A stretch of DNA of 64,000 bases from Pseudomonas sp. Seg1 (lineage in GTDB: Bacteria > Pseudomonadota > Gammaproteobacteria > Pseudomonadales > Pseudomonadaceae): positions 4,249,501 to 4,313,500 of the forward strand of contig NZ_AP021903.1 of the NCBI RefSeq assembly GCF_018326005.1. Direction: 5' to 3'. Positions 18,290 through 27,159 of the stretch are shown piece after piece. The position numbers were made by a program, and so were the translations under genes. How positions within the stretch are numbered: the first letter of the stretch is position 1; each line of letters starts with the position of its first letter. The notes under the pieces were generated by a model, which made no database searches, was not told where the DNA came from, and worked only from the letters and a program-made list of their open reading frames with translations.

Positions 18290-18484
18290 ATGCCTACACA
18301 AAATCCGCACCGCATCGTCGGCTTGTGCACCTCCAGCAAGGTGTACAACGTTTTGACCGAGCTCAAGCACCTGGAAGGTCACCGCTGCGCCAAGTTACTT
18401 TCGCTGCTGGCGGAAAATCTGGTGCACAAGGGCCTGCTCAATGAGCACGAAGTGGTGCACATGCTTGACCAGGTTGTCGATTGA
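18290..18484 (+). CDS. Small conserved-looking protein, unknown function
   Basis: 64 residues from MPTQNPHRIVGLCTSSKVYN; AAGGA is nine bases upstream, whereas the longer frame starting at 18227 has no good site. The protein is mostly helical (NVLTELKHLEGHRCAKLLSLLAENLVHKGLLNEHEVVHMLDQVV), soluble and has two Cys. I do not recognise a domain. It is followed 100 bases later by another very small gene in the same direction. Confidence 0.65.
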   Translation: MPTQNPHRIVGLCTSSKVYNVLTELKHLEGHRCAKLLSLLAENLVHKGLLNEHEVVHMLDQVVD

Positions 18485-18586
18485 AACAGCCCTCACTGTT
18501 ATCAATGACCACTATCGAAAGCGTTGATTGTCCCTGAGGACGGCGAGCCCCTAAGGTAGCCCCATCGTTTGATGGAGGTACGCGTC

Positions 18587-18769
18587 ATGGCTCAGGTTCA
18601 AATCATGTCAGTGATCGGTAGCGCCGTTCCCGCACCACTCAGGGAGCTGGGATTGCTCGCCTGTTGGTACGTAGTGCGTGACGGCGAGGCGATCAGCGGC
18701 CCGTTGACTTCCTTGCCGGCCGCTCAGGCGCTGTCGCAAAAGATCGTCGGCAGCGCGTTTCACGCCTAA
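18587..18769 (+). CDS. Small protein, unknown function
   Basis: 60 residues from MAQVQIMSVIGSAVPAPLRE with GGAGG eight bases before the ATG. Contains LACWYVVRDGEAISGPLTSLPAAQAL, a pattern like short GYF/DUF4339-type segments in which W-Y-V...G-P-(hydrophobic) is conserved. It is tail-to-tail with the AI-2E-type permease, overlapping it by four bases. Confidence 0.62.
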   Translation: MAQVQIMSVIGSAVPAPLRELGLLACWYVVRDGEAISGPLTSLPAAQALSQKIVGSAFHA

Positions 18770-19827
18770 GGCAGCTGGACTTTGGGTTTTGTCTCGATGA
18801 ACAAGGCCCAGCTCGACATGAACAGCGCGGCAATCAACGGCCCGATGACAAAGCCGTTCAAGCCGAACACCGCCAGCCCGCCCAAGGTCGAGATCAGAAT
18901 CAGGTAATCAGGCATGCGCGTGTCCTTGCCCACCAGAATCGGGCGCAGCACGTTGTCCACCAAACCGATCACGAACACCCCGAACAAGCCCAGCACCACG
19001 CCCTGCCAGATCATCCCGCTGAGCAGGAAGTACACCGCCACCGGCGCCCAGACAATCCCCGCCCCCACCGCTGGCAACAGCGATAGAAACGCCATCAACA
19101 CCGCCCAGAGCAATGCGCTGGGGATATCGAGAAACCAGAAAATCGCCCCACCCAGTGCGCCTTGCGTGATCGCCACGACCAGGTTGCCCTTGACCGTCGC
19201 CCGCACCACCCGGTTGAACTTCAGTTGCAGGCGACGTTTGTGATGCTCTTCCAACGGCACCGCGATGCGTATCTTGCGCACCAGCTCCGCGCCATCGCGC
19301 AGAAAGAAAAACAGCAGATACAGCATGATGAAAAAGCTCACCACAAACTCGAACGTGCCCTGGCCAAAACTGAACGCCTGACTCGCCAGCACCTGGCTGC
19401 CCTGCATCGCTGCTTTGACGATTTTCTCGCGCACGCCGTTGAGTTCGCCCATGCCGAAGCGGTCGAGCAGATTCTGGAAGTAATGCGGCAGGCTGTGTTT
19501 GAACTGCGCCAGATACGCCGCGATATCAAGTTTGCCGCTTTCAATATTGCTGTAGAGCGTCGCGCCTTCCTGCACCAGCAGCACACTGAGAATGATCACC
19601 GGCAAAATCGCAATCACCAGGCAGATGCTTAACGTACACAGCGAAGTCAGGTTGCGTTGCCAGCCGAATTTCATCTGCAAGCGGCGTTGCATCGGCGCAA
19701 ACAGAATGCCGAGGATTACCGCCCAGAACACCGCACCGTAAAACGGCAGCAGAATCCAGATGAAGGCCACCGTGACCAGCACCAGCAGCACGGTCAGGGA
19801 TTTGAATTGAAGACTTTTTACGTTCAT
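18766..19827 (-). CDS. AI-2E/PerM-family membrane protein
   Basis: 353 residues with about eight hydrophobic segments in the UPF0118/AI-2E_transport pattern: an N-terminal pair of helices, a middle soluble loop (MKFGWQRNLTSLC... to ...GELNGVREKIVKAAMQGSQ) and C-terminal helices with GIVWAPVAVYFLLSG, LVDNVLRPILVGK and NGFVIGPLIAALFM. Members are described as AI-2 exporters, sodium/proton antiporters or permeases; the substrate here is not known. It is a single leftward gene. Confidence 0.9.
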   Translation of the reverse strand: MNVKSLQFKSLTVLLVLVTVAFIWILLPFYGAVFWAVILGILFAPMQRRLQMKFGWQRNLTSLCTLSICLVIAILPVIILSVLLVQEGATLYSNIESGKLDIAAYLAQFKHSLPHYFQNLLDRFGMGELNGVREKIVKAAMQGSQVLASQAFSFGQGTFEFVVSFFIMLYLLFFFLRDGAELVRKIRIAVPLEEHHKRRLQLKFNRVVRATVKGNLVVAITQGALGGAIFWFLDIPSALLWAVLMAFLSLLPAVGAGIVWAPVAVYFLLSGMIWQGVVLGLFGVFVIGLVDNVLRPILVGKDTRMPDYLILISTLGGLAVFGLNGFVIGPLIAALFMSSWALFIETKPKVQLP

Positions 19828-19938
19828 GTCCGGTCCATGTCAGTCAGGCGTCATGCACGCCCCGGTTGTTAGTCAGCCGGAGCGTGCACGAGTGCCATCT
19901 TTATTCATGGAGCATAGTTGCGGATCAGCGCGGGCTGA

Positions 19939-20625
19939 TTAGCGAACCGGCAGTTTGATGATCTGCGCGGTGCTCAGCACGTCACCAAAGGTGTCTTCGA
20001 CTTCCGCCAGCGCCGCGTTATGCAGTGAGTCCTTGTCGATGGAAGCACCATTGGCACGAGTGATTGCGCGGGTCGCCGAGGCATCGGACGCGACGATCAC
20101 GTTGTAACCCAGCGGCGCGGCATCACGCGCGGCACCGGCGACGCAGGCGTGGGTCATCAGGCCGGCGATGATTACGGTTTCAATTCCGGATTTCTTCAGG
20201 CGCTCGTTGAGATCGGTGCTGCCGAACACGCTGACCGTGGTCTTTTGCAGCACAACATCGTTGGCGCGTGGCTGCATGTCCTTATGAAACTTCACCGTTT
20301 CGCCATCGATCGCAAACACCGCCGAACCGGCCGGGGCGACATGCTGAACGTGGTAGACCGGGATCTTGTGGCGATCAGCGAAGGCAATCAGCTCGCGGGT
20401 TTTCGCCAGTGCGGCGGCACCGTCGGGGATTGGCATCTTGCCGGTGAAGTATTCGTTCTGGAAATCGATCACCAACAGTGCGGATTTACCCGCCGGCAAA
20501 TGATCGGTCGGCGTGGCGCCGGACATTGCCCGGATGGTCGGCTGGCTGTCCGCCACAGCGGCGGTGCTGGCCAACACACCGGAAAATGCACAAGCGGCAA
20601 GAAAACGACGGGTAAAACGTTGCAT
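19939..20625 (-). CDS. Periplasmic cysteine hydrolase (isochorismatase family)
   Basis: 228 residues; signal peptide MQRFTRRFLAACAFSGVLASTAAVA. The isochorismatase-fold triad is visible: Asp in LLVIDFQNEYF, Lys in VVLQKTTVSVFGSTDL and Cys in GLMTHACVAGAARDA. Export to the periplasm is unusual compared with cytoplasmic nicotinamidases; the twin Arg in FTRRFLAAC does not form a full Tat motif. The substrate is unknown, probably an amide or ester. The gene stands alone. Confidence 0.85.
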   Translation of the reverse strand: MQRFTRRFLAACAFSGVLASTAAVADSQPTIRAMSGATPTDHLPAGKSALLVIDFQNEYFTGKMPIPDGAAALAKTRELIAFADRHKIPVYHVQHVAPAGSAVFAIDGETVKFHKDMQPRANDVVLQKTTVSVFGSTDLNERLKKSGIETVIIAGLMTHACVAGAARDAAPLGYNVIVASDASATRAITRANGASIDKDSLHNAALAEVEDTFGDVLSTAQIIKLPVR

Positions 20626-20816
20626 GGGACTTTCCTTTTGCTATCGAGTGGGTGGGCAAAGGTTAGCGCGCATCGCCCCATCGAACACAGCGCAACCGGC
20701 ACATGATCTGTGCTGTTTTTGCACAGATTCCCGCCACTCGCCGAAACATAGATCCAGATCAACAAAGTCGATCTGCAAGCGCATTACCCTGCCGCGCTTT
20801 TGTGATCGACGCCGCC

Positions 20817-22154
20817 ATGAACCCCACGCCTGCCCTCGCCGCCCCGGAACTGCTCGCCCCCGCCGGCACCCTGAAAAACATGCGTTATGCCTTCGCCTAC
20901 GGCGCCGATGCGGTCTACGCCGGCCAGCCCCGTTACAGCCTGCGAGTGCGCAACAATGAGTTCGATCACGCCAATCTGGCACTGGGCATTCGCGAGGCGC
21001 AGAGGCAGGGCAAGCGTTTCTATGTGGTGGTCAACATCGCCCCGCACAACGCCAAACTGAAGACCTTTCTCAAGGACCTGGCACCGGTCATCGAGATGGC
21101 GCCGGATGCGCTGATCATGTCTGACCCGGGGCTGATCATGCTGGTGCGCCGGCATTTCCCACAGATGCCGATCCACCTCTCGGTACAGGCCAACACGGTG
21201 AACTGGGCCAGCGTCGAGTTCTGGCAGCAACAGGGCCTGAGCCGGATCATCCTGTCGCGGGAATTGTCGCTGGAGGAAATAGGCGAAATCCGCGAACAGG
21301 TGCCGGGCATGGAGCTGGAAGTGTTTGTCCACGGCGCACTGTGCATGGCCTATTCCGGGCGCTGCCTGCTGTCGGGTTACATGAACAAGCGCGATGCCAA
21401 TCAGGGCACCTGCACCAACGCCTGCCGCTGGAAATACTCGGCCCAGGAGGCCACGGAAAACCAGCTCGGCGAGATCGTCCAGATCTTTCAGCCCGAACCG
21501 ACCCTGGGCCTCGGCGCGCCAACCGACCAGGTGTTCCTGTTGCAGGAAGCCAACCGCCCCGACGAACTGATGCCGGCCTTCGAAGACGAGCACGGCACCT
21601 ACATCATGAACGCCAAGGACCTGCGCGCAGTGCAGCACGTCGAACGCCTGACACGCATGGGCGTGCATTCATTGAAGATCGAGGGCCGGACCAAATCGCA
21701 CTTCTATTGCGCGCGCACCACTCAGGTCTATCGGCGGGCCATCGATGATGCAGTGGCCGGGCGCGAGTTTGATCGAAGTTTGATGCTTGATCTGGAATCG
21801 CTGGCCCAGCGCGGTTACACCGAAGGTTTCCTGCGCCGTCATGTGCATGACGAGTACCAGAATTATCAGCACGGCAGCTCCGTGTCGGAGCGCCAGCAAT
21901 TTGTTGGCGAGCTGACCGGCGAGCGGCGTGATCGTCTGGCCGAGGTCAAGGTGAAGAACCGTTTTGCCTTGGGCGATCATCTGGAATTGATGACGCCCAA
22001 GGGTAACTTTCACTTTGATCTGCATGAACTGCACAACCTCAAGGGTGAAGCGATCGAGGTGGCGCCGGGGGATGGGCATACGGTGTATGTGCCGATTCCG
22101 GACGCGGTGGATTTGCGGTTCGGGTTGTTGATGCGCGATTTGCGTGATGCCTGA
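20817..22154 (+). CDS. U32-family protein, YegQ/TrhP type (tRNA 5-hydroxyuridine synthesis)
   Basis: 445 residues from MNPTPALAAPELLAPAGTL; 38 codons of open frame upstream are excluded. The U32 core is clear: ELLAPAGTLKNMRYAFAYGADAVYAG, HLSVQANTVNWASVEFW, LEVFVHGALCMAYSGRCLLSGYM and CTNACRWKY with its cysteine set, then KDLRAVQHVERLTRMGVHSLKIEGRTKS. E. coli YegQ (TrhP) works in O2-independent, prephenate-dependent hydroxylation of U34 in tRNA and probably binds an Fe-S cluster through these Cys. The C-terminal domain (LGDHLELMTPKGNF) matches. It is a single gene. Confidence 0.92.
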   Translation: MNPTPALAAPELLAPAGTLKNMRYAFAYGADAVYAGQPRYSLRVRNNEFDHANLALGIREAQRQGKRFYVVVNIAPHNAKLKTFLKDLAPVIEMAPDALIMSDPGLIMLVRRHFPQMPIHLSVQANTVNWASVEFWQQQGLSRIILSRELSLEEIGEIREQVPGMELEVFVHGALCMAYSGRCLLSGYMNKRDANQGTCTNACRWKYSAQEATENQLGEIVQIFQPEPTLGLGAPTDQVFLLQEANRPDELMPAFEDEHGTYIMNAKDLRAVQHVERLTRMGVHSLKIEGRTKSHFYCARTTQVYRRAIDDAVAGREFDRSLMLDLESLAQRGYTEGFLRRHVHDEYQNYQHGSSVSERQQFVGELTGERRDRLAEVKVKNRFALGDHLELMTPKGNFHFDLHELHNLKGEAIEVAPGDGHTVYVPIPDAVDLRFGLLMRDLRDA

Positions 22155-22157
22155 AAA

Positions 22158-22319
22158 GCCCCTCACCCTAACCCTCTCCCCGAGGGAGAGGGGATTGATT
22201 GGGGGATATTGCAGAGGTACGCCGACCTGGACGCGCAGCGGTGAATCCATAATCGACTCGCTTACTCAGGTCGATGTACAGCGTCAGACACCTCGGGCGG
22301 CACGGGCGGCCTTCCGATG
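22158..22319. repeat. Interspersed palindromic element, copy C (degenerate right half)
   Basis: The left end CCCCTCACCCTAACCCTCTCC and centre AATCGACTCGCTTACTCAGG match copies A, B and D. The right end is altered to CGGGCGGCACGGGCGGCCTTCC, suggesting recombination or decay. Confidence 0.65.
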
Positions 22320-22332
22320 AAGGCAGCTTTTC

Positions 22333-23199
22333 TTACGCCACAAACTCTTCACGCAACATCGCCACAAACGCCTCGCGCGCCGGGTGTACCCCGGCGTTTT
22401 CATGCCAATAAAACAGGTTTTCGATGGCGGTCAGTTCAGGAAACTCAAAGCCCACGCACCCCGCGCCTTTGGCGTATTGCTCGAATACGCCTTTGGGCAC
22501 CAGCGCCACGCCAGCCCCCGCACTCACGCAGCCGACAATCGCCCCGTAACTGGCCAGGCTGACAATCGGCAACGCCTGTCCCTGACGCAACAACCAATGC
22601 TCCAGCGCCGCCCGATACGGACAACCTTGCGGCCACATGAATACGGTTTTGTCTTGCAGATCATTGATATCGCGCACCGGCCCGAACGAGGTCGAAGCGA
22701 TCAACAGCAACTCTTCGCGATACATTGGTGTGCGCTTGAGCTGCGAGCGTTCGACGTCCACCGCGACAATCGCACCGTCGAGCCGATGACTGACCGTGTC
22801 GTCGAGCAACTGCCCCCAAGTGCCGGTGGTGAGTTCCAGCGCCACCTGCGGATAACGCTTGTGAAACTTCGCCAGCAGCCGTGGCAAGCGCCCCGTGGCT
22901 GACGACTCGATCGCGCCGATGCGCAGCGGCCCCGAGGGTTCGGCCGATGGATCGACGGCGCGCTTGGCTTCTGCCGTCAGCGCGAGAATCTTTTCGGCAT
23001 AGGCGAGAAACGTCTGCCCCGCCGGACTGATCCGCAGCCCCCGCCCCTCACGCAGAAACAGCGCTACACCCAACTCGGCCTCCAGCGCCTTGATTCGCGC
23101 GGTGATGTTCGACGGTACACAAAACAGCTTTTCTGCCGCTCGCGCAATGCTGCCAACCTCGGCCACGGTCTTGAACATACGGATTTGTGCCAGCTCCAT
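22333..23199 (-). CDS. LysR-family transcriptional regulator
   Basis: 288 residues from MELAQIRMFKTVAEVGSIARAAEKLFCVPSNITARIKALEAELG; GTG and ATG codons two or three positions upstream are also possible starts. An N-terminal winged HTH is followed by a PBP-like effector domain (GPLRIGAIESSATGRLPRLLAKFH, GAIVGCVSAGAGVALVPKGVF). It is divergent from the EamA-family exporter at 23300 with 100 bases between, so it probably controls that gene. The effector is unknown. Confidence 0.9.
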   Translation of the reverse strand: MELAQIRMFKTVAEVGSIARAAEKLFCVPSNITARIKALEAELGVALFLREGRGLRISPAGQTFLAYAEKILALTAEAKRAVDPSAEPSGPLRIGAIESSATGRLPRLLAKFHKRYPQVALELTTGTWGQLLDDTVSHRLDGAIVAVDVERSQLKRTPMYREELLLIASTSFGPVRDINDLQDKTVFMWPQGCPYRAALEHWLLRQGQALPIVSLASYGAIVGCVSAGAGVALVPKGVFEQYAKGAGCVGFEFPELTAIENLFYWHENAGVHPAREAFVAMLREEFVA

Positions 23200-23299
23200 A
23201 CCCATCACTCTGAGTGAACATTCAGCGCAGTATAAGTCAGTTGTGGCGAATGATCGGCCGCCCGGATACTCGGCGCATCAACCCCTCGGTGCCTCAATC

Positions 23300-24196
23300 A
23301 TGCAGCCTCCCTCTTCCGTGAAAATTGTTCTGGCCATGGCTTTCGTCGTCGGCTGCTGGGCCTATTCGCCGACCGGCATTCACGTCGGCCTGCAAGCGTA
23401 TGATCCCGGGCATCTGGCGCTGATGAGGTTTCTGCTGGCATCCGTGTTCATGGCGGTCATCGCGGCGTTCAAAGGCATTCGCCTGCCGCGCAGGAACGAT
23501 GTGCCGCTGCTGTTCGCCTTGGGCTTTTTTGCGGTCAGCCTGCATCACGTCGCGCTGAACATCGGCCAGCAAAGTGTCAGTGCCGGGGCGTCGAGTGTGC
23601 TGGCGCAATCGAGTCCGTTGTTCAGCACGTTGCTCGCGCGGTTCGTGTTCAAGGATCAGGTCAGCGCCTGGCGTTGGGGTTGTGTGTTGCTCGGGCTGGT
23701 CGGCGTGGTGATTGTGGTCAGTGGCGATAGCGGCCTCGGCGAAATGGACGCGCATGGCTTGTTGATCCTGCTGGCGGCGCTGTCGTGGAGCATTTATTTC
23801 GCCCTGCAAAAGCACCATGCCCGCCGCTATGACGGCTTGAGCCTGGTGTGCTACGCGGTGTGGTCAGGGACGTTGTTGCTGATGGTTTATTTACCGGGAT
23901 TGAGCGAGACCGTGATGAAAGCCCCGTTGCGAGTGCAATGGGCGGTGTTGGCGCTGGGGATTTTTCCCAGTGCACTGGCTTATCTGGCTTGGGGTTTTGT
24001 GCTCAGGCACGTGGATTTGAGCCGGGCTGCCATGACGCTGTACCTGATTCCGCCGACGGCGATGGCTATTGCTTCGGTGGGATTGGGCGAGCGGCCGAGC
24101 ATGATGGTGCTGGTCGGCTCAGCGGTGGTGCTGATCAGTGTCTTGGCACTGAATCTGGAGCGGCGGATTTTGCTGGGGCGGACGGCTGGAGTTTGA
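23300..24196 (+). CDS. EamA-family (DMT) transporter
   Basis: 298 residues from MQPPSSVKIVLAMAFVVGCW; the frame is open 70 codons further upstream but that part is antisense to the LysR gene. Ten transmembrane helices in two EamA repeats: GIHVGLQAYDPGHLALMRFLLASVFM with GLFF-like helices and the second repeat starting near LLILLAALSWSIYFALQKHHAR. The family exports metabolites or amino acids across the inner membrane. The adjacent divergent LysR gene is the likely regulator. Confidence 0.9.
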   Translation: MQPPSSVKIVLAMAFVVGCWAYSPTGIHVGLQAYDPGHLALMRFLLASVFMAVIAAFKGIRLPRRNDVPLLFALGFFAVSLHHVALNIGQQSVSAGASSVLAQSSPLFSTLLARFVFKDQVSAWRWGCVLLGLVGVVIVVSGDSGLGEMDAHGLLILLAALSWSIYFALQKHHARRYDGLSLVCYAVWSGTLLLMVYLPGLSETVMKAPLRVQWAVLALGIFPSALAYLAWGFVLRHVDLSRAAMTLYLIPPTAMAIASVGLGERPSMMVLVGSAVVLISVLALNLERRILLGRTAGV

Positions 24197-24224
24197 TCCA
24201 GGACTGTGCCGAGGCTAATGCCGC

Positions 24225-24354
24225 CATCGCTGGCAAGCCAGCTCCCACAGGGTTCAAAGGTGTACATGGCAGTCATGTACACCCACAGAGTTCAGGAGTG
24301 TATATAACTGCCGAGTACTCCCGCATAAGTGTGGGAGCTGGCTTGCCAGCGATG
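24225..24354. repeat. REP doublet (REPIN) with inner palindrome
   Basis: Outer REP arms CATCGCTGGCAAGCCAGCTC (24225 onward) and the complement ending at 24354. Inside lies a perfect 10-bp inverted repeat GGTGTACATG/CATGTACACC at 24259-24283. Confidence 0.85.
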
Positions 24355-24394
24355 AGGCCGATGCAGACAACACATCAGGTAAACCAGACGCTGA

Positions 24395-24625
24395 TCAGCG
24401 CCTGTCATCCGACAACGGCGTCGGTTCATCTGCCGGCGGCACATCGTCATCCGCCGCCGGACCCTTCCAGTCTTCCGGCCGGTCAGCATCGCTCAACAGA
24501 TCACGCCCCGGAGCCATCCCCGGCGGCACATCGTGATCGGCCAGTGTCGGCTCATCCGTGCCAGGCAGCGGCCGGGTCGGGTCGGTGGGGAGAACCCCAC
24601 CCTGAAACAGCAAATCGTTAGCCAT
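24395..24625 (-). CDS. Small acidic Asp/Pro-rich protein, unknown function
   Basis: 76 residues from MANDLLFQGGVLPTDPTRPL; the ATG at 24625 is preceded by GGTGAGGTGCGTC, nearly the same leader as the gene at 7691. Rich in D, P and A (ADDDVPPADEPTPLSDDRR, DADRPEDWKGPAADDD), acidic and probably disordered. It lies between a REP doublet and the FadR-type regulator. No domain is recognised. Confidence 0.65.
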   Translation of the reverse strand: MANDLLFQGGVLPTDPTRPLPGTDEPTLADHDVPPGMAPGRDLLSDADRPEDWKGPAADDDVPPADEPTPLSDDRR

Positions 24626-24717
24626 GACGCACCTCACCAGGGAGGTCCGGAAAACCCGGGCCGTACAGGTTGGAATCCCGCCTGTGTGAGCCGTGCTATC
24701 GAACGGACCAACGGCGA

Positions 24718-25431
24718 TCAGCCTTGTGCAATGAAGCGGTCACGGCTGTTGCTCAGGTGCAGCCACATGGCGGCACGCGCCGCATCCGGATCCTGGCGCT
24801 TGATCGCATTCAGAATCGCCTCGTGCTCAAGGTTCGCCAATTGCCCCAGTTTGCTCAAGTCCGCCGCGCCCCGTTCGACGGCATTGACCCGTGCACGGGG
24901 AATCATCGCGCTGCCCAGTTGCTGCATGATCTCGCTGAAGCAGACGTTGCCGGTGGCCTCAGCGATCAGCAGATGAAAGCGCCGGTCCGCCTCGACGCAA
25001 CTGTCGTTGTTGGCCAGCAGCCGTTGATAGTCGTCGAGCGCCTGACGCATCTGCAGCAATTGCTGTTCGCTGCGTCGCTGTGCAGCCAGTGCAGCGGCCT
25101 GCGTTTCCAGGCCCATGCGCAATTCGAGAATGCTGCGCACCCCCAGCGCCGTATCCACATTCAGACGTAGCCCCTGCTCCGGTGCACGCTCAATGACGAA
25201 CGTGCCAATGCCGTGGCGCGTCTCGACCAACCCCGAAGCCTGCAATTTGGAAATCGCCTCGCGCACCACCGTGCGGCTGACTCCGTGCTCCTGAACGATG
25301 GCGTTTTCCGACGGCAGCTTGTCGCCGGGCGACATCTGCCCGAGCAGGATGCTTTGAGTGAGTTTTTCCACCAGATCATGCGCGAGGTTGTGCACGCGTT
25401 TTCGGGCGGGAGCGTCGAGGTCTTCTTGCAT
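24718..25431 (-). CDS. GntR/FadR-subfamily regulator, probably of glucarate/galactarate use
   Basis: 237 residues. GntR winged HTH (LTQSILLGQMSPGDKLPSENAIVQEHGVSRTVVREAISKLQASGLVETRHGIGTFV) followed by an FCD ligand domain (ELRMGLETQAAALAAQRRSEQQL, DRRFHLLIAEATGN, HEAILNAIKRQDPDAARAAMWLHL) with conserved Asp/His metal ligands. It is divergent from the transporter-gudD operon, and TTGT-N3-ACAA sites typical of FCD regulators lie between them. It likely represses the operon and itself and is released by a sugar acid. Confidence 0.88.
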   Translation of the reverse strand: MQEDLDAPARKRVHNLAHDLVEKLTQSILLGQMSPGDKLPSENAIVQEHGVSRTVVREAISKLQASGLVETRHGIGTFVIERAPEQGLRLNVDTALGVRSILELRMGLETQAAALAAQRRSEQQLLQMRQALDDYQRLLANNDSCVEADRRFHLLIAEATGNVCFSEIMQQLGSAMIPRARVNAVERGAADLSKLGQLANLEHEAILNAIKRQDPDAARAAMWLHLSNSRDRFIAQG

Positions 25432-25516
25432 GGTCGGTTCCGGTGAGGGGGCTTGCGGATCGTAGCACTGAGCGGGTGGCTGACAAGCTTGATTCTAGCT
25501 AGGAACGTCATTGAAC

Positions 25517-25527
25517 TTGTATGACAA
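25517..25527. promoter_or_regulatory. FadR/FCD-type operator, site 1
   Basis: TTGTATGACAA is a perfect TTGT-N3-ACAA dyad, the form bound by FCD-type GntR regulators (TnGT-N(0-3)-ACnA). It lies 86 bases before the regulator start. Confidence 0.7.
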
Positions 25528-25694
25528 CATTCAATGCTTATCGATTTCCTCAGTACGCCCTCCAATTCCAAACAGCGAGAACCAAGCGATAAGCAACTAC
25601 ATCATTTCGCCATTCCGACCAATAAAACCGCGAACAAAACCCGAAATAGCATAAAAACAATTCCCATCAGAGGAAATTAATCGGTCCTCCCCAC

Positions 25695-25726
25695 TTGTAG
25701 GACAAAAAAATCAGGTTGTATGATGT
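25695..25726. promoter_or_regulatory. FadR/FCD-type operators, sites 2 and 3
   Basis: TTGTAGGACAA (25695-25705) is a second perfect dyad; TTGTATGATGT (25716-25726) shares the left half. Both lie 62-93 bases before the transporter start, a fitting place for repression. The rest of 25432-25787 is AT-rich promoter sequence. Confidence 0.65.
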
Positions 25727-25787
25727 CTATCAACATCGCAACACACAGACCTACCCCGCATAAAAATAATCAGTGGGAGAAAACCAA

Positions 25788-27134
25788 GTGAAAACCTCCG
25801 TCTCCGGGATGAACGAGGGCGTTGATTCAACGCTGGCGTCCGCCATCTCGAAAGTCAAACGCCACGTCCTGCCGCTCTTCGTGATCATGTTCATCGTCAA
25901 TTACATTGACCGGGTGAACATCGGTTTCGTCCGCACCCACATGGAACACGACCTGGGCATCGGCGCCGCCGCTTACGGCTTCGGCGCCGGCCTGTTCTTC
26001 ATCGGTTACGCGCTGTTCGAAGTGCCCTCCAACATGCTTTTGCAGAAAGTCGGCGCACGCATCTGGCTGACTCGCATCATGCTCACCTGGGGACTGGTCG
26101 CCGCCGGCATGGCGTTCATCCAGAACGAAACCCATTTCTACGTTCTGCGCTTTCTGCTCGGCGTGGCCGAAGCCGGGTTCTTTCCCGGGGTGATTTATTA
26201 CTTCACCCGTTGGCTGCCAGGCGTGGAACGCGGCAAAGCCATTGCGATCTTCCTCAGTGGTTCGGCCGTGGCGTCGCTGATCTCGGGCCCGCTGTCCGGG
26301 CTGCTCCTGCAAATCGAAGGTCTGGGCCTGCACGGCTGGCAATGGATGTATTTCATTGAGGGGATGTTTTCGGTGTGCCTGTGCGTGTTCGTCTGGTTCT
26401 GGCTCGACGCCAAACCCCACGACGCAAAATGGCTGACCCGCGCCGAACAGGATGCGCTGGTCACGGCCATCGACGACGAACAGAAGGCCCGCGAGGCCGC
26501 CACACCGATCCGGCCATCGATGGGCAAACTGCTCAAGGACCGCCAGATCATTCTGTTCTGCCTGATCTACTTTTTCATTCAACTGACGATCTACGCCGCG
26601 ACCTTCTGGCTGCCGAGCATCATCAAGAAGATGGGCGAGATGAGCGACTTCCAGGTCGGCTTGTTCAATTCGATCCCGTGGCTGCTGTCGATTGTCGGCA
26701 TGTATGCCTTCGCCACGTTCTCGGCCAAGTGGAAACACCAGCAGGCATGGGTCGCCACCGCCCTGTTGATCGCTGCGGCGGGGATGTTCATGTCCACCAC
26801 CGGCGGGCCGATCTTCGCCTTCGTCGCGATCTGCTTTGCGGCGCTGGGTTTCAAATCCGCCTCGTCGCTGTTCTGGCCGATTCCCCAGGCGTATCTGGAT
26901 GCGCGCATCGCCGCCGCAGTCATCGCCTTGATCAACTCGGTGGGCAACCTCGGCGGCTTCGTTGCGCCGACCACGTTCGGCCTGCTCGAACAACACACCG
27001 GCTCGATTCAGGGCGGGCTCTATGGCCTGGCCGCGACCTCGATCATCGCTGCAATCATCGTGTTCTTCGCACGGACTACAACGAAACCCGCACCCGCCAT
27101 CGCCGTGGCCGACGCCGCGCCGAAACACGCCTGA
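25788..27134 (+). CDS. MFS transporter, anion:cation symporter family, probable glucarate/galactarate importer
   Basis: 448 residues from the GTG at 25788, which has GGGAG eight bases upstream; a GTG five codons earlier and an ATG seven codons later are alternatives. Twelve transmembrane helices with the ACS-family signature [56 protein letters not shown]. It is 26 bases upstream of gudD, so it most likely imports D-glucarate or a related aldarate (GudP role). Operators for the divergent FCD regulator precede it. Confidence 0.87.
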   Translation: MKTSVSGMNEGVDSTLASAISKVKRHVLPLFVIMFIVNYIDRVNIGFVRTHMEHDLGIGAAAYGFGAGLFFIGYALFEVPSNMLLQKVGARIWLTRIMLTWGLVAAGMAFIQNETHFYVLRFLLGVAEAGFFPGVIYYFTRWLPGVERGKAIAIFLSGSAVASLISGPLSGLLLQIEGLGLHGWQWMYFIEGMFSVCLCVFVWFWLDAKPHDAKWLTRAEQDALVTAIDDEQKAREAATPIRPSMGKLLKDRQIILFCLIYFFIQLTIYAATFWLPSIIKKMGEMSDFQVGLFNSIPWLLSIVGMYAFATFSAKWKHQQAWVATALLIAAAGMFMSTTGGPIFAFVAICFAALGFKSASSLFWPIPQAYLDARIAAAVIALINSVGNLGGFVAPTTFGLLEQHTGSIQGGLYGLAATSIIAAIIVFFARTTTKPAPAIAVADAAPKHA

Positions 27135-27159
27135 CTTTCCGTTTCCAGGGATAAAAACA

